From an uncultured Saprospiraceae bacterium (GTDB lineage Bacteria > Bacteroidota > Bacteroidia > Chitinophagales > Saprospiraceae): a stretch of DNA of 64,000 nt. Shown here in pieces: positions 25,038-33,372 of the stretch (position 1 is the first letter of the stretch; each line of letters starts with the position of its first letter). Below the pieces are notes generated by a model. The model had not been told where the DNA came from. It made no database searches and worked only from the letters and a program-made list of their open reading frames with translations. A program made the position numbers and the translations under genes. The stretch covers positions 1 to 64,000 of the forward strand of contig CALDTZ010000031.1 of NCBI GenBank assembly GCA_937924805.1. Reading direction: 5' to 3'.

Positions 25038-27323
25038 TTATTTCTTTTTATGTTTTTGCATTAAGTTCTGTTGTTTATAGCTCTTTTCTTTAAACAACTC
25101 GAATTTACTTTTTTGTTGTTTTGATGGATAAGAGTTATTAGATCTATCTACATCTGCAGTTTCAAGATTTGGATCTAACACAATTGACTCAATCGCTTTT
25201 TGTGTTATAAATACTTTACTTATCATTTCATTATTTTTCTTCCATATTTCAGCTGGAATATGTTGATTTTCTTTTGTCCCATCCACATAATTGAATTCTA
25301 AAATAATAGGCATAACTAGTCCTCCTTTATTTTCAAAGTCTATTTGATAGTAATAGTTGTTTTTATTTAACAACTCTTTTTCTTCATCAGAAAGAGAGGA
25401 GATATAATTATTATATTGTTCTTTTTCAAAATCAGAGATATCGGTATTTGAATAAGTAGAGTAAAAATCTATTAGTGATTTATCTTGATCCTCATATGTT
25501 TCTTTGACAGCCGTTTTGTTCCTAATAGCCGATATACCTTCTAATTGTATTTCTTCCTTGTCAGCAGGATTTTTTGAATCAATCTCAAAAGCTCTAACAC
25601 TATTGATTGATATATCTACATGATCTGTGGTATAAAACCAACCTCTCCAAAACCAATCTAAATCAACAGCTGATGCATCTTCCATTGTTCTAAAAAAATC
25701 GGACGGTGTAGGATGTTTAAACATCCATCTTTTAGAATATTCTTTAAATGCAAAATCAAATAATTCTCTACCCATGACTGTTTCTCGGAGTATATTCAAA
25801 GCAGTTGCAGGCTTGCCATATGCGTTGTTTCCAAATTGATGTATAGATTCAGAATTTGTCATGATTGGTGATATTTTACTTTTATCTCCTTTCATGTAAT
25901 CTACTATTTTATGAGCTGGTCCCCTTCTAGATGGATAGGTTCTAGACCATTCTTGTTCAGATAAAAACTGTAAAAATGTATTCAGACCTTCATCCATCCA
26001 AGTCCATTGTCTCTCATCAGAGTTTACTATCATTGGAAAATAATTATGGCCGACTTCATGGATGATGACAGATATCATACCGTGTTTTACTCTTTGAGTA
26101 TATGTACCATCTTCTTCACATCTACCATAATTAAAGCATATCATTGGGTATTCCATTCCAATTCTGGCTGCGTTTATAGACCAAGCTACAGGATACGGAT
26201 ATGGAAATGTATAGTGTGAATACCATTTTAAAGTGTGTGCTACAGCTTTTGTAGAAAACCTTTCCCAGAGAGGATTACCTTCCTTAGGATACATTGACAT
26301 TGCCATTACAGTAGTTCCATCTGATTGTTTAACCGCCATTGCATCCCAGATAAACTTTCTTGATGTTGCAAATGCAAAATCTCTAACATTTTCAGCTTTG
26401 AATGTCCAAGTAGATTTATTTTTTGATTTAGATTTTTCTCTTTTCTCAGCTTCTTTTTGAGTAGCGATTATAATTGGTTGTTCAAATTCTTCACTTGCTT
26501 TTTCTAATCTATTTTGTTGATCTTTCGTTAGAATATCGCTTTGGTTTTGAAGAACACCAGTAGAGGCTATAAGGTGATCAGAGGGTACTGTAATATTAAC
26601 TTCGTAATCTCCGAATATCAGTGTAAACTCACCATTTCCTAAAAACTGTTTATTTTGCCAACCGTACACTTCATTATACATACACATTCTTGGAAAAAAT
26701 TGTGCGATCGTATAAAGATAGTTCTCGTCTTCCTCAAAATATTCGTATCCCGATCGACCCCCTATTTCCATCCTATTATTAATATTGTACCACCAATCTA
26801 TATTAAATGAAATTGAAGTGTTTGGTTTTAATACATCTGCTAAATCTATTCTCATCATCGTTTTGTTAATAATGTAGGATAAATCATTTCCATCGGCGTC
26901 AGTTACTTTTGTTATTTTGAAACCTCCATCAAAATCACTTCCTTCTATTCTTTTCATTTGATTAATAGTAAGAGAAGATTTCATACTGTTTGTACTTATT
27001 TTTTGACTATCTGAGTCTCGAGCTCTTTTATTTTGATCCAATTGTAACCATAGATAAGAAAGTTGATCAGGTGAATTGTTATAAAAAGTAATTGTTTCTT
27101 CGCCTGATAGCGTTTGTTTGTTATCATCAAGTATGATGTTCATTTTATAATCCGCTCTTTGTTGCCAATACTCATGACCTGGTGCTCCTGAAGCTGTTCT
27201 ATATACATTAGGTGTAGGCAACTCTTGATGTAGTTGTCTAAACTTATTTAAATTAATATTTTTTTGAGAATACAAGCTACTTATAGAAAAAAGCAGAATG
27301 AATGCATAAACCAATCTAAACAT
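25038..27323 (-). CDS. secreted M1-family metallopeptidase
   Basis: A 761-residue zinc metallopeptidase with a signal peptide (MFRLVYAFILLFSISSLYSQ). The zinc site is HEVGHNYFP near residue 420, with the third ligand Glu downstream in WMDEGLNTFLQF. The substrate-binding segment corresponding to GAMEN reads RIGMEYPM, a variant seen in other M1 members of this phylum. The C-terminus (about 600-761) is polar, with a Lys/Gln-rich end, and shows no T9SS sorting signal. It is probably periplasmic and trims peptides. It is followed by the shared terminator at 25001-25033, and two parS sites lie immediately upstream. Confidence 0.92.
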   Translation of the reverse strand: MFRLVYAFILLFSISSLYSQKNINLNKFRQLHQELPTPNVYRTASGAPGHEYWQQRADYKMNIILDDNKQTLSGEETITFYNNSPDQLSYLWLQLDQNKRARDSDSQKISTNSMKSSLTINQMKRIEGSDFDGGFKITKVTDADGNDLSYIINKTMMRIDLADVLKPNTSISFNIDWWYNINNRMEIGGRSGYEYFEEDENYLYTIAQFFPRMCMYNEVYGWQNKQFLGNGEFTLIFGDYEVNITVPSDHLIASTGVLQNQSDILTKDQQNRLEKASEEFEQPIIIATQKEAEKREKSKSKNKSTWTFKAENVRDFAFATSRKFIWDAMAVKQSDGTTVMAMSMYPKEGNPLWERFSTKAVAHTLKWYSHYTFPYPYPVAWSINAARIGMEYPMICFNYGRCEEDGTYTQRVKHGMISVIIHEVGHNYFPMIVNSDERQWTWMDEGLNTFLQFLSEQEWSRTYPSRRGPAHKIVDYMKGDKSKISPIMTNSESIHQFGNNAYGKPATALNILRETVMGRELFDFAFKEYSKRWMFKHPTPSDFFRTMEDASAVDLDWFWRGWFYTTDHVDISINSVRAFEIDSKNPADKEEIQLEGISAIRNKTAVKETYEDQDKSLIDFYSTYSNTDISDFEKEQYNNYISSLSDEEKELLNKNNYYYQIDFENKGGLVMPIILEFNYVDGTKENQHIPAEIWKKNNEMISKVFITQKAIESIVLDPNLETADVDRSNNSYPSKQQKSKFELFKEKSYKQQNLMQKHKKK

Positions 27324-27340
27324 AGTATTATTTTTTGCTG

Positions 27341-27348
27341 CAAATATA
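27341..27348 (-). promoter_or_regulatory. -7 box upstream of the M1 peptidase gene
   Basis: TATATTTG on the minus strand matches TAnnTTTG, 17 bp before the peptidase ATG. No TTG is found at the expected distance; that position is taken by the flank of the first parS palindrome. ParB binding there could affect this promoter. Confidence 0.45.
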
Positions 27349-27369
27349 CTAATCTAACTGAGGCTTAAA

Positions 27370-27385
27370 TGTTCCACGTGGAACA
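27370..27385. other. parS centromere-like site 1
   Basis: TGTTCCACGTGGAACA, a perfect 16-bp palindrome identical to the widely conserved chromosomal parS sequence bound by ParB (Spo0J). Palindromic symmetry extends to 20 bp (27368-27387). It lies in the 103-bp gap between the M1 peptidase and symporter genes. Together with site 2 it is part of a 23-bp direct repeat. Confidence 0.92.
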
Positions 27386-27405
27386 TTAGGAACTAATTAC
27401 TTAAA

Positions 27406-27421
27406 TGTTCCACGTGGAACA
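27406..27421. other. parS centromere-like site 2
   Basis: A second exact copy of TGTTCCACGTGGAACA, 36 bp (start to start) from the first, in the same intergenic gap. Palindromic symmetry extends to 18 bp (27405-27422). It ends 5 bp before the stop codon of the minus-strand symporter gene. Two identical exact copies this close cannot be a chance match. Confidence 0.92.
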
Positions 27422-27426
27422 TCATT

Positions 27427-29010
27427 TTATGAGAAGACTAAATATGATCCAATAACAACGATAGTGATTACTAAACCTATAGGTTTAGCATAATTATATT
27501 CTTGCGTGTCTACTTTTTTAGAATCTAATAATTCATACGCTGTATCTCTTGGGAATAATTTACCAATGATAAGCATTAAGATAATATTAGTAATAAATAG
27601 AATTGCCATAATATGCAGGAAGTGAGGATACTCTCCTTCTGGAAATATTGGTTTAATAACAAATTGACTAATACTGTATAATACAGAACCAGAAATAATA
27701 GCGACTTTGGCAGCGATAGCAGGAACAAATTTTGTTAAATAACCTACAATGATGATCGTTAATATTGGAATACTATAACAACCATTCACTTCTTGTAAGT
27801 AACCAAAAAGTCCATCAGGAACGTTTGCAATTAGTGGAGCAATAAACATGGAAAGGATAGCCAATAAGACACCAAATTGTTTTCCAATTTTCACTACTTT
27901 TTTGTCAGATGCTGATTTATTAAAATGTTCTTTATAAATATCTAAACCAAAAAGAGTTACCGAACTATTCAATGCGCTATTAAAAGAACTGAGTACCGCT
28001 CCAAATAAGACTGCTGCAAAGAATCCCATCATAGCAGAAGGCAATACAGTTTTAACCAAAAGTGGATATGCTTGATCAGCTAAATCAACTTGACCTTTAA
28101 AAAGATAATATGCAATCATTCCAGGTATCACCAAAATGAGAGGTCCTAGTATTTTAAAGCCAGCAGCTATAAGTAAGCCTTTTTGACCTTCTTTAAGGTT
28201 TTTCGCACCTAATGCTCTTTGAATAATAGCTTGATTTGTACCCCAATAAAATAATTGCACAAGCATCATCCCTGAAAAAATAGTTGAAATAGGTACACTT
28301 GATGTAGGGCCTCCTATCGCATTAAACCTTGATGGATCAAAGTTGTATAAATTGGTAACGCCGTTTATAACTGAACCATCGCCAATGTATCTAAAACTGA
28401 GATATGTTAATAAGAAACCACCGATGAGTAAACCGATTCCATTAAGGGTGTCAGATATTACTACTGCCTTTAATCCACCAAAAACGGCATAGATTGATCC
28501 TATGAATCCAATTCCCCAAACGAATATCCACAAAGCAGTTGTTTCAGATACATTAAGTAAAGTCGGAATATCAAACATTGTTATCATCGCCAAGGCTCCT
28601 GAGTATAGAACAACAGGAAGAAATACAATTACATATCCAGATAGAAATAATATAGAAGCAATCGTTTTAGTTGTAGTATCATATCTATTTTCTAAAAACT
28701 GAGGAACAGTGGTTATTCCACCTTTAAGGTATCTAGGTAATAAAAATAATGCAGTAACGACCATTGCAATGGCTGCTAACGTTTCCCAACACATGACTAA
28801 AATTCCTTCTGTAAATGCTTGACCATTTAACCCAATAATTTGTTCAGTTGATAAGTTGGTTAATAATAAAGATGCTGCAATAAATCCAGCAGTAAGACTT
28901 CTACCACCAAGAAAGTATCCGTCTTCTGTTTCTTCTGTTTTCCCAGTTAACCAATATGAAACAGTAGCTACTAAAACCGTGAAAGCAATAAAACTAATAA
29001 GACCTATCAT
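27427..29010 (-). CDS. sodium:solute symporter (SSS family)
   Basis: A 527-residue inner-membrane transporter of the SSS (SglT/PutP) family with about 14 helices. Signature stretches are DGYFLGGRSLTAGFIAASLL, LLTNLSTEQIIGLNG and FFAAVLFGAVLSSFNSALNS; the last is the sodium-site helix with paired serines. It resembles the YidK/vSGLT sugar branch more than proline or pantothenate carriers, but the substrate is not certain. It stands alone, with 60 bp to ybeY upstream and the parS pair just past its stop codon. Confidence 0.88.
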   Translation of the reverse strand: MIGLISFIAFTVLVATVSYWLTGKTEETEDGYFLGGRSLTAGFIAASLLLTNLSTEQIIGLNGQAFTEGILVMCWETLAAIAMVVTALFLLPRYLKGGITTVPQFLENRYDTTTKTIASILFLSGYVIVFLPVVLYSGALAMITMFDIPTLLNVSETTALWIFVWGIGFIGSIYAVFGGLKAVVISDTLNGIGLLIGGFLLTYLSFRYIGDGSVINGVTNLYNFDPSRFNAIGGPTSSVPISTIFSGMMLVQLFYWGTNQAIIQRALGAKNLKEGQKGLLIAAGFKILGPLILVIPGMIAYYLFKGQVDLADQAYPLLVKTVLPSAMMGFFAAVLFGAVLSSFNSALNSSVTLFGLDIYKEHFNKSASDKKVVKIGKQFGVLLAILSMFIAPLIANVPDGLFGYLQEVNGCYSIPILTIIIVGYLTKFVPAIAAKVAIISGSVLYSISQFVIKPIFPEGEYPHFLHIMAILFITNIILMLIIGKLFPRDTAYELLDSKKVDTQEYNYAKPIGLVITIVVIGSYLVFS

Positions 29011-29070
29011 GTAATTGATATTATAAAAACGTTATGAATTATCAAAGGTTTGAATAGCAAGTTAAATGAA

Positions 29071-29478
29071 TTAGAATAATGCGATGCAAGCATTTTCTTC
29101 ATTTCGCATATTATTTTGTTCTTTTTGAGTCTTATCTTTTAGACCAAACAGATGAAGTAATCCATGAGACATAACTCTAAGTATCTCATTATCAAATATT
29201 TGTGATAAATTTTTAGCATTATCTTTTACGCGATCAATACTTATAAAGATATCCGACGATAAAGGATCACTTGAAAGTGGGAATGTTATGATATCTGTAT
29301 AGTAGTCGTGGTTTAAATGTTTTTTATTAAGATCCAATAAGTAATCATCTGAACAAAAGATATAGGTTAGTTCAAATGTATCAATACCGTGTTTAAAACA
29401 TATTTCTTTCACCCATGAAGCATATTTTGTTTCATTCGTTAATTTAAAGTCTATATCAACATAATGAAAGTCAACCAT
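29071..29478 (-). CDS. ybeY: endoribonuclease YbeY
   Basis: A 135-residue metal-dependent RNase that matures 16S rRNA 3' ends and takes part in ribosome quality control. The family segments LNKKHLNHDYYTDIITFPLS and VMSHGLLHLFGLKDKT are clear. The canonical H-x3-H-x5-H zinc triad has His at the first two positions (SHGLLH), but the third position falls on Asp (GLKDKT instead of GYDH). I recall other Bacteroidota YbeY sequences reading GYKDKT here, so it is probably a lineage variant. The gene follows the RsbW-like ATPase gene after 3 bp. Confidence 0.92.
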   Translation of the reverse strand: MVDFHYVDIDFKLTNETKYASWVKEICFKHGIDTFELTYIFCSDDYLLDLNKKHLNHDYYTDIITFPLSSDPLSSDIFISIDRVKDNAKNLSQIFDNEILRVMSHGLLHLFGLKDKTQKEQNNMRNEENACIALF

Positions 29479-29481
29479 GTT

Positions 29482-29892
29482 TTAATTTGAAGAGATAAGG
29501 TTGAATTGTAATTCTACGGTTGAGCCATTGTTATGGTACAAAAGTTTGTCACAAAGTTGCTTCATAATGAAAACACCTCTACCACCACATTCCGCAATTC
29601 TTTCTGGCGATGTAGGGTCTTTTACCTGTTGGGGATCAAAACCTTTTCCTTCATCTGAAACTAAAAATGTTAGTTTGCTCTGGCTTTGTTTGAAAAGGAT
29701 ATTTACATATTTAGTTTTATCCTTATTATTTCCATGAATAATAGCATTATTGACTGCTTCCGTAATACTAACTAATATATCTGCGTACTTGGATTTGGTA
29801 AAAGAACAGTTGCAAGTCACTTTACTAATAAATGATTCCAAGTCTTTAATCTGTGTAGGACATGAAGGCAATTTGTACTTAAACTGTTCCAT
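29482..29892 (-). CDS. RsbW/SpoIIAB-like ATP-binding regulator
   Basis: A 136-residue GHKL-fold serine kinase/anti-sigma-type protein. The N box is EAVNNAIIHGN, the G1 box DEGKGFDP and the G2 box GGRGVFIMKQL. Proteins of this type bind a sigma factor or other partner and phosphorylate a STAS protein. Neither a STAS gene nor an alternative sigma-B gene is adjacent. The frame is open 8 codons further, but the ATG at 29890-29892 avoids overlap with the DUF4175 gene that ends at 29897. It precedes ybeY by 3 bp. Confidence 0.88.
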   Translation of the reverse strand: MEQFKYKLPSCPTQIKDLESFISKVTCNCSFTKSKYADILVSITEAVNNAIIHGNNKDKTKYVNILFKQSQSKLTFLVSDEGKGFDPQQVKDPTSPERIAECGGRGVFIMKQLCDKLLYHNNGSTVELQFNLISSN

Positions 29893-29896
29893 GATG

Positions 29897-32800
29897 TTAG
29901 CTATTTTTAAGTGCATTGTAATATTTGTCTACTAGTTGTTTGTAATAAGGTCTAAGTTCTGGTGAGACTTTTCTATATACATCAATTTCTGCCTTTTTAT
30001 TTTTAATATACTCTTGTATACTTTTAGGCATTGTTCTTTTTATGTCTTTACCAGATTCTGCTTCCCTTTTATTGTCATACTCTCGTTTTCTATCGGCCTT
30101 TTCGGCTTCAAGCAATCGAGTTTCAATATCTTGTTGACGATTTAATAGATCATTATTTAGTCGCTTATTAACTAAATCTATTTCTATTTTATTCATTTGG
30201 TCAATAACTTCTTGTAAACCTTGACCTCCTTTGCCTTGTTCTTGTTGTTCTTTTTTAATTTCTTCTAATGCTTTTCTTAAAGCAGCTTGTTTTGCTGCTG
30301 CTTCCGCAAATGATTTTGCATCTCCACTCCCATTTTTACCTTTTTGACCTTTCCCCATTTTTTTCATCTGCTCACCAAGTTGTTTCTGGCCTTCACTAAT
30401 TTTATCCATTGGTACTGAGCCTTTATTACCTTTCTGACCCGGTTTTGGGGAACCTCCACCTGGTTTTTTACACATTTGGCTTCCAGGCATTCCAGATGCC
30501 ATTTGTTGTTGCATTTGATTCATGGCCTCTGATAACATCAGAGCAAGATCATTAACATTGGTCATTGTTTTTCTCTGATTGTTTTGTGCTTCTGGTTTTT
30601 TTCTTTCTTCAAGATTTACCAAACTTTCAGCCATATTAAATTCGACTTCATGGACCTTGTCAGTTACAAAAGTTTCTAACTCGGAAACCCGTTTACTCAA
30701 TGCAAACAAGCTATCGCTGATTAATTCAAAATCTTCATTAAGTTTGAATTGGTTTTGCACCAAAGACACATATCTCGGTGTATTTACAGTGCTTTTTGAA
30801 AAACTAGAAACTAAATCTTCTTGATCAAACGATAGAGTAACTAAATTCTCCAGAAGTTGACGTAATGCTTTCATATCTTCTTCTGCTTGCTCTTGCTCCC
30901 CTGACTCCATTTGTTGTTGCAAAGACTCTGCCATCTTTTCCATTTTTTGTGCGGCACTTTTTTGTTTTTTAGATGCATCACTGTTTTCTTTTTTCTCTAA
31001 ATTCTCTTGACTTTTCTCCATTTCTTCCTGTATATCCTCCATTTCATCCGCATTTTCTTCTTCATCCATACTTTTAGGAAATTCAAGCTCTTCATTCTTT
31101 TTTTCAATTTCTTCTAAGGCCTTTTTGACCTTTTCCAATTCTTCATTTAATTTTTCTTGTTCCTTTTTTAATTCTTCTTGTGGTTTCTCTTCGTTTTTAG
31201 TTTCTTCAGCCAATTTTTCTTGTTCTTCAGCAAGTTCTTTAAGTTTTTCAATTTGATCTTGAATTTCTTTTTCTACTTCTAATTGTTTGAATAACTCTAA
31301 TAGGCGGTCCATTTCTTGCTCCATCTTTTCTTCATTCTGCTCAAAGTCTTCCACTTTTTCCATCATTTCATCCTTATTTAACTCCTGCATCAACTCTTGG
31401 ATTTGTTCCATTAGTTGCTGCATCTCCTTGTCCACACTTTCTTCAAAGAGTTTTTGAATCTGTTCTTGTTTTTTAAGAATTTCTTCTTTACGTTCCGTAA
31501 ACTCTTCTTGATTTTCTAAATTCTTTTCAAACTTTTCTTTTGCTTTTTTAATTTTTTCATCGATTTCTTTCTGTTTTTCCAAAAGTTTTTCAAGTTCTTT
31601 TTGATCCTGCCACGATGGTTCCTTTTTTTGAAGTAATTTTTCTCGCAATTTTTTTAATGCTTCTTGAAGGTCTTTGGATTCTTTTAATGCTTCTTTTAAA
31701 TCTTCTTTAATTTCTTCTTCATTGGCATCTTCCTCCTCTTCAAAAGCTTCTTTTGTGGGTTTTTCTAATAAAATAGTCTCTGTTTTAGCAGATTTACTTC
31801 CATTTATTTGATCGTTATCATAAACTTCAAAATAGTAAGACAATCTATCCCCAGGCAATAGCCCGAGATCAGCTGAGGATAAGATATAATTATAAGTAAT
31901 CTCCTTCCCTGCTTGTTTCTCAATGTCAATAGCTTTCTTGATTTTGGAAACACCTTTTTCATTAATAATTTGATAGTGAAACTTTAATGATTGAATTCCA
32001 TAATCATCTGAAGCATCTCCCACAAAATACCGAACAGTGTTATCTATGCTGTCAATGAATTGTTCAACAGAAACAATGGGATAGTTGTCAGGAGTCACGC
32101 TTAAACTATAACTAGCAGAATCAGGTGCAGGCATATATTTATTATTAGCATACACAGAGTAAGTGCTAGATTTCATGAGGTTTTTGGTAAATGAGAATTG
32201 TTTTTTTCTTTGTTTTTTAAGAGGATAAATTTTTCCATTATCAAAACGAAATGAAATGTTATCCGTGTTTTCTGCGGTGTACAGCCAATTTACCTGAGTT
32301 CCTTGTGGAATAAATGCGTCACCAATATTATGTATGACCTCATCTTTTCTTCCAGTATATGATGGATAATTTAATGACAATGAAAAGTCAGTAATACTTG
32401 AAGTTGGTAATATTTTTAATGTTTGTTTTTTTGAATCTACATTTCCAGAAAACAAGGTAAAGTCTATATCTTTCTGCACATTTTTAAAGGTATACCCAAA
32501 TCTACCTACATCTTCTTTTTCCAATTTATAAGAAAAATCCTCAAATTGAATAAAGACATCGGAAGGTATTACTTGACCCTCTACTTTAAGGTTTAAATAA
32601 TAATCTTCACCTTGTAAAACAACAAGGTCTTCATTAGGTAACATAAATGAAAATAAAGCATCTTTTTCAAATTCTTTATCGTTGTTGATAATACGATAGG
32701 TACTATCTTTTATTAAACTTGGGGCTGCGAATAATAGAATCAGTAAAATTAGAAATGGTGGAACTACATACTTAAGGTATTTTTTATTTACACTTAAATC

Positions 32801-33241
32801 TACGGCTGATTTAAAAGGTACTATTTTAATATTTTCTATTTTTTGATCGATACTTGCTTCAATTAATTCTTTATTCGTTTGATTATTGGAAATGTTGTTT
32901 AGTTGGAGAATATTAAGAAGTTTATCTTTTACATTGGAAAAGTGGTTACCAATTATATCGGCAGCTTTTTCATGTGATATCGTAGAGCCTAAATTAAAAT
33001 ATCGTAGTAAAGGTAAAAGGACTAGGTAACCTACAGAACCAAGACTAACGAGTAAAAATGAAAAGAAAAAGACCCTACGAACGACTTTACTAAAATAGAA
33101 TTGATGCTCTAAGAGGTTAAATAACAAAAAGAGTGCTAGTGTAATAGCAACTGTGTACAAACTCCCTTTTATAAGTTTATTTAAATAATACTTTCTTGTA
33201 AACTGATCTAACCGCTGAATTAAAAGATCATAACTGCTCAT
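29897..33241 (-). CDS. DUF4175-family large coiled-coil membrane protein
   Basis: An 1114-residue protein of the DUF4175 family, typical of Bacteroidota and some Proteobacteria, of unknown function. Two or three membrane helices lie within residues 20-80 and 155-175. A beta-rich region (about 190-490) follows and may be periplasmic. Residues about 500-780 are almost entirely Glu, Lys, Gln and Leu, with strong coiled-coil character, and about 915-985 are Gly/Lys/Met-rich (GKGQKGKNGSG). The basic C-terminal 120 residues include RTMPKSIQEYIKNKKAEID. It is followed after 4 bp by the RsbW-like gene. Family assignment rests on architecture and overall resemblance. Confidence 0.82.
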   Translation of the reverse strand: MSSYDLLIQRLDQFTRKYYLNKLIKGSLYTVAITLALFLLFNLLEHQFYFSKVVRRVFFFSFLLVSLGSVGYLVLLPLLRYFNLGSTISHEKAADIIGNHFSNVKDKLLNILQLNNISNNQTNKELIEASIDQKIENIKIVPFKSAVDLSVNKKYLKYVVPPFLILLILLFAAPSLIKDSTYRIINNDKEFEKDALFSFMLPNEDLVVLQGEDYYLNLKVEGQVIPSDVFIQFEDFSYKLEKEDVGRFGYTFKNVQKDIDFTLFSGNVDSKKQTLKILPTSSITDFSLSLNYPSYTGRKDEVIHNIGDAFIPQGTQVNWLYTAENTDNISFRFDNGKIYPLKKQRKKQFSFTKNLMKSSTYSVYANNKYMPAPDSASYSLSVTPDNYPIVSVEQFIDSIDNTVRYFVGDASDDYGIQSLKFHYQIINEKGVSKIKKAIDIEKQAGKEITYNYILSSADLGLLPGDRLSYYFEVYDNDQINGSKSAKTETILLEKPTKEAFEEEEDANEEEIKEDLKEALKESKDLQEALKKLREKLLQKKEPSWQDQKELEKLLEKQKEIDEKIKKAKEKFEKNLENQEEFTERKEEILKKQEQIQKLFEESVDKEMQQLMEQIQELMQELNKDEMMEKVEDFEQNEEKMEQEMDRLLELFKQLEVEKEIQDQIEKLKELAEEQEKLAEETKNEEKPQEELKKEQEKLNEELEKVKKALEEIEKKNEELEFPKSMDEEENADEMEDIQEEMEKSQENLEKKENSDASKKQKSAAQKMEKMAESLQQQMESGEQEQAEEDMKALRQLLENLVTLSFDQEDLVSSFSKSTVNTPRYVSLVQNQFKLNEDFELISDSLFALSKRVSELETFVTDKVHEVEFNMAESLVNLEERKKPEAQNNQRKTMTNVNDLALMLSEAMNQMQQQMASGMPGSQMCKKPGGGSPKPGQKGNKGSVPMDKISEGQKQLGEQMKKMGKGQKGKNGSGDAKSFAEAAAKQAALRKALEEIKKEQQEQGKGGQGLQEVIDQMNKIEIDLVNKRLNNDLLNRQQDIETRLLEAEKADRKREYDNKREAESGKDIKRTMPKSIQEYIKNKKAEIDVYRKVSPELRPYYKQLVDKYYNALKNS

Positions 33242-33372
33242 ACCCGTCTATTTTAAATCTAAAGTCAATTCATTGAATTAACTTTTAATTGATAATTTAA
33301 ATTCCTAAATGCGCACTAATTTTATCTGTACTTGACAAATGTCTTATAAATTATGATCTAATTCAATATTTA

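Larger units (their letters stand above)
27364..27422. repeat. tandem 23-bp direct repeats containing parS
   Basis: Positions 27364-27386 and 27400-27422 are identical over 23 bp: CTTAAA, then the parS core and its flanking T. They are separated by 13 bp. The shared CTTAAA flank outside the palindrome suggests that the pair arose by local duplication. Confidence 0.9.

Noticed and set aside
33332..33350. TTGACA and TATAAA resembling a sigma-70 promoter
   Set aside because: They are only 7 bases apart instead of about 17, no plus-strand gene follows, and Bacteroidota use a different consensus.
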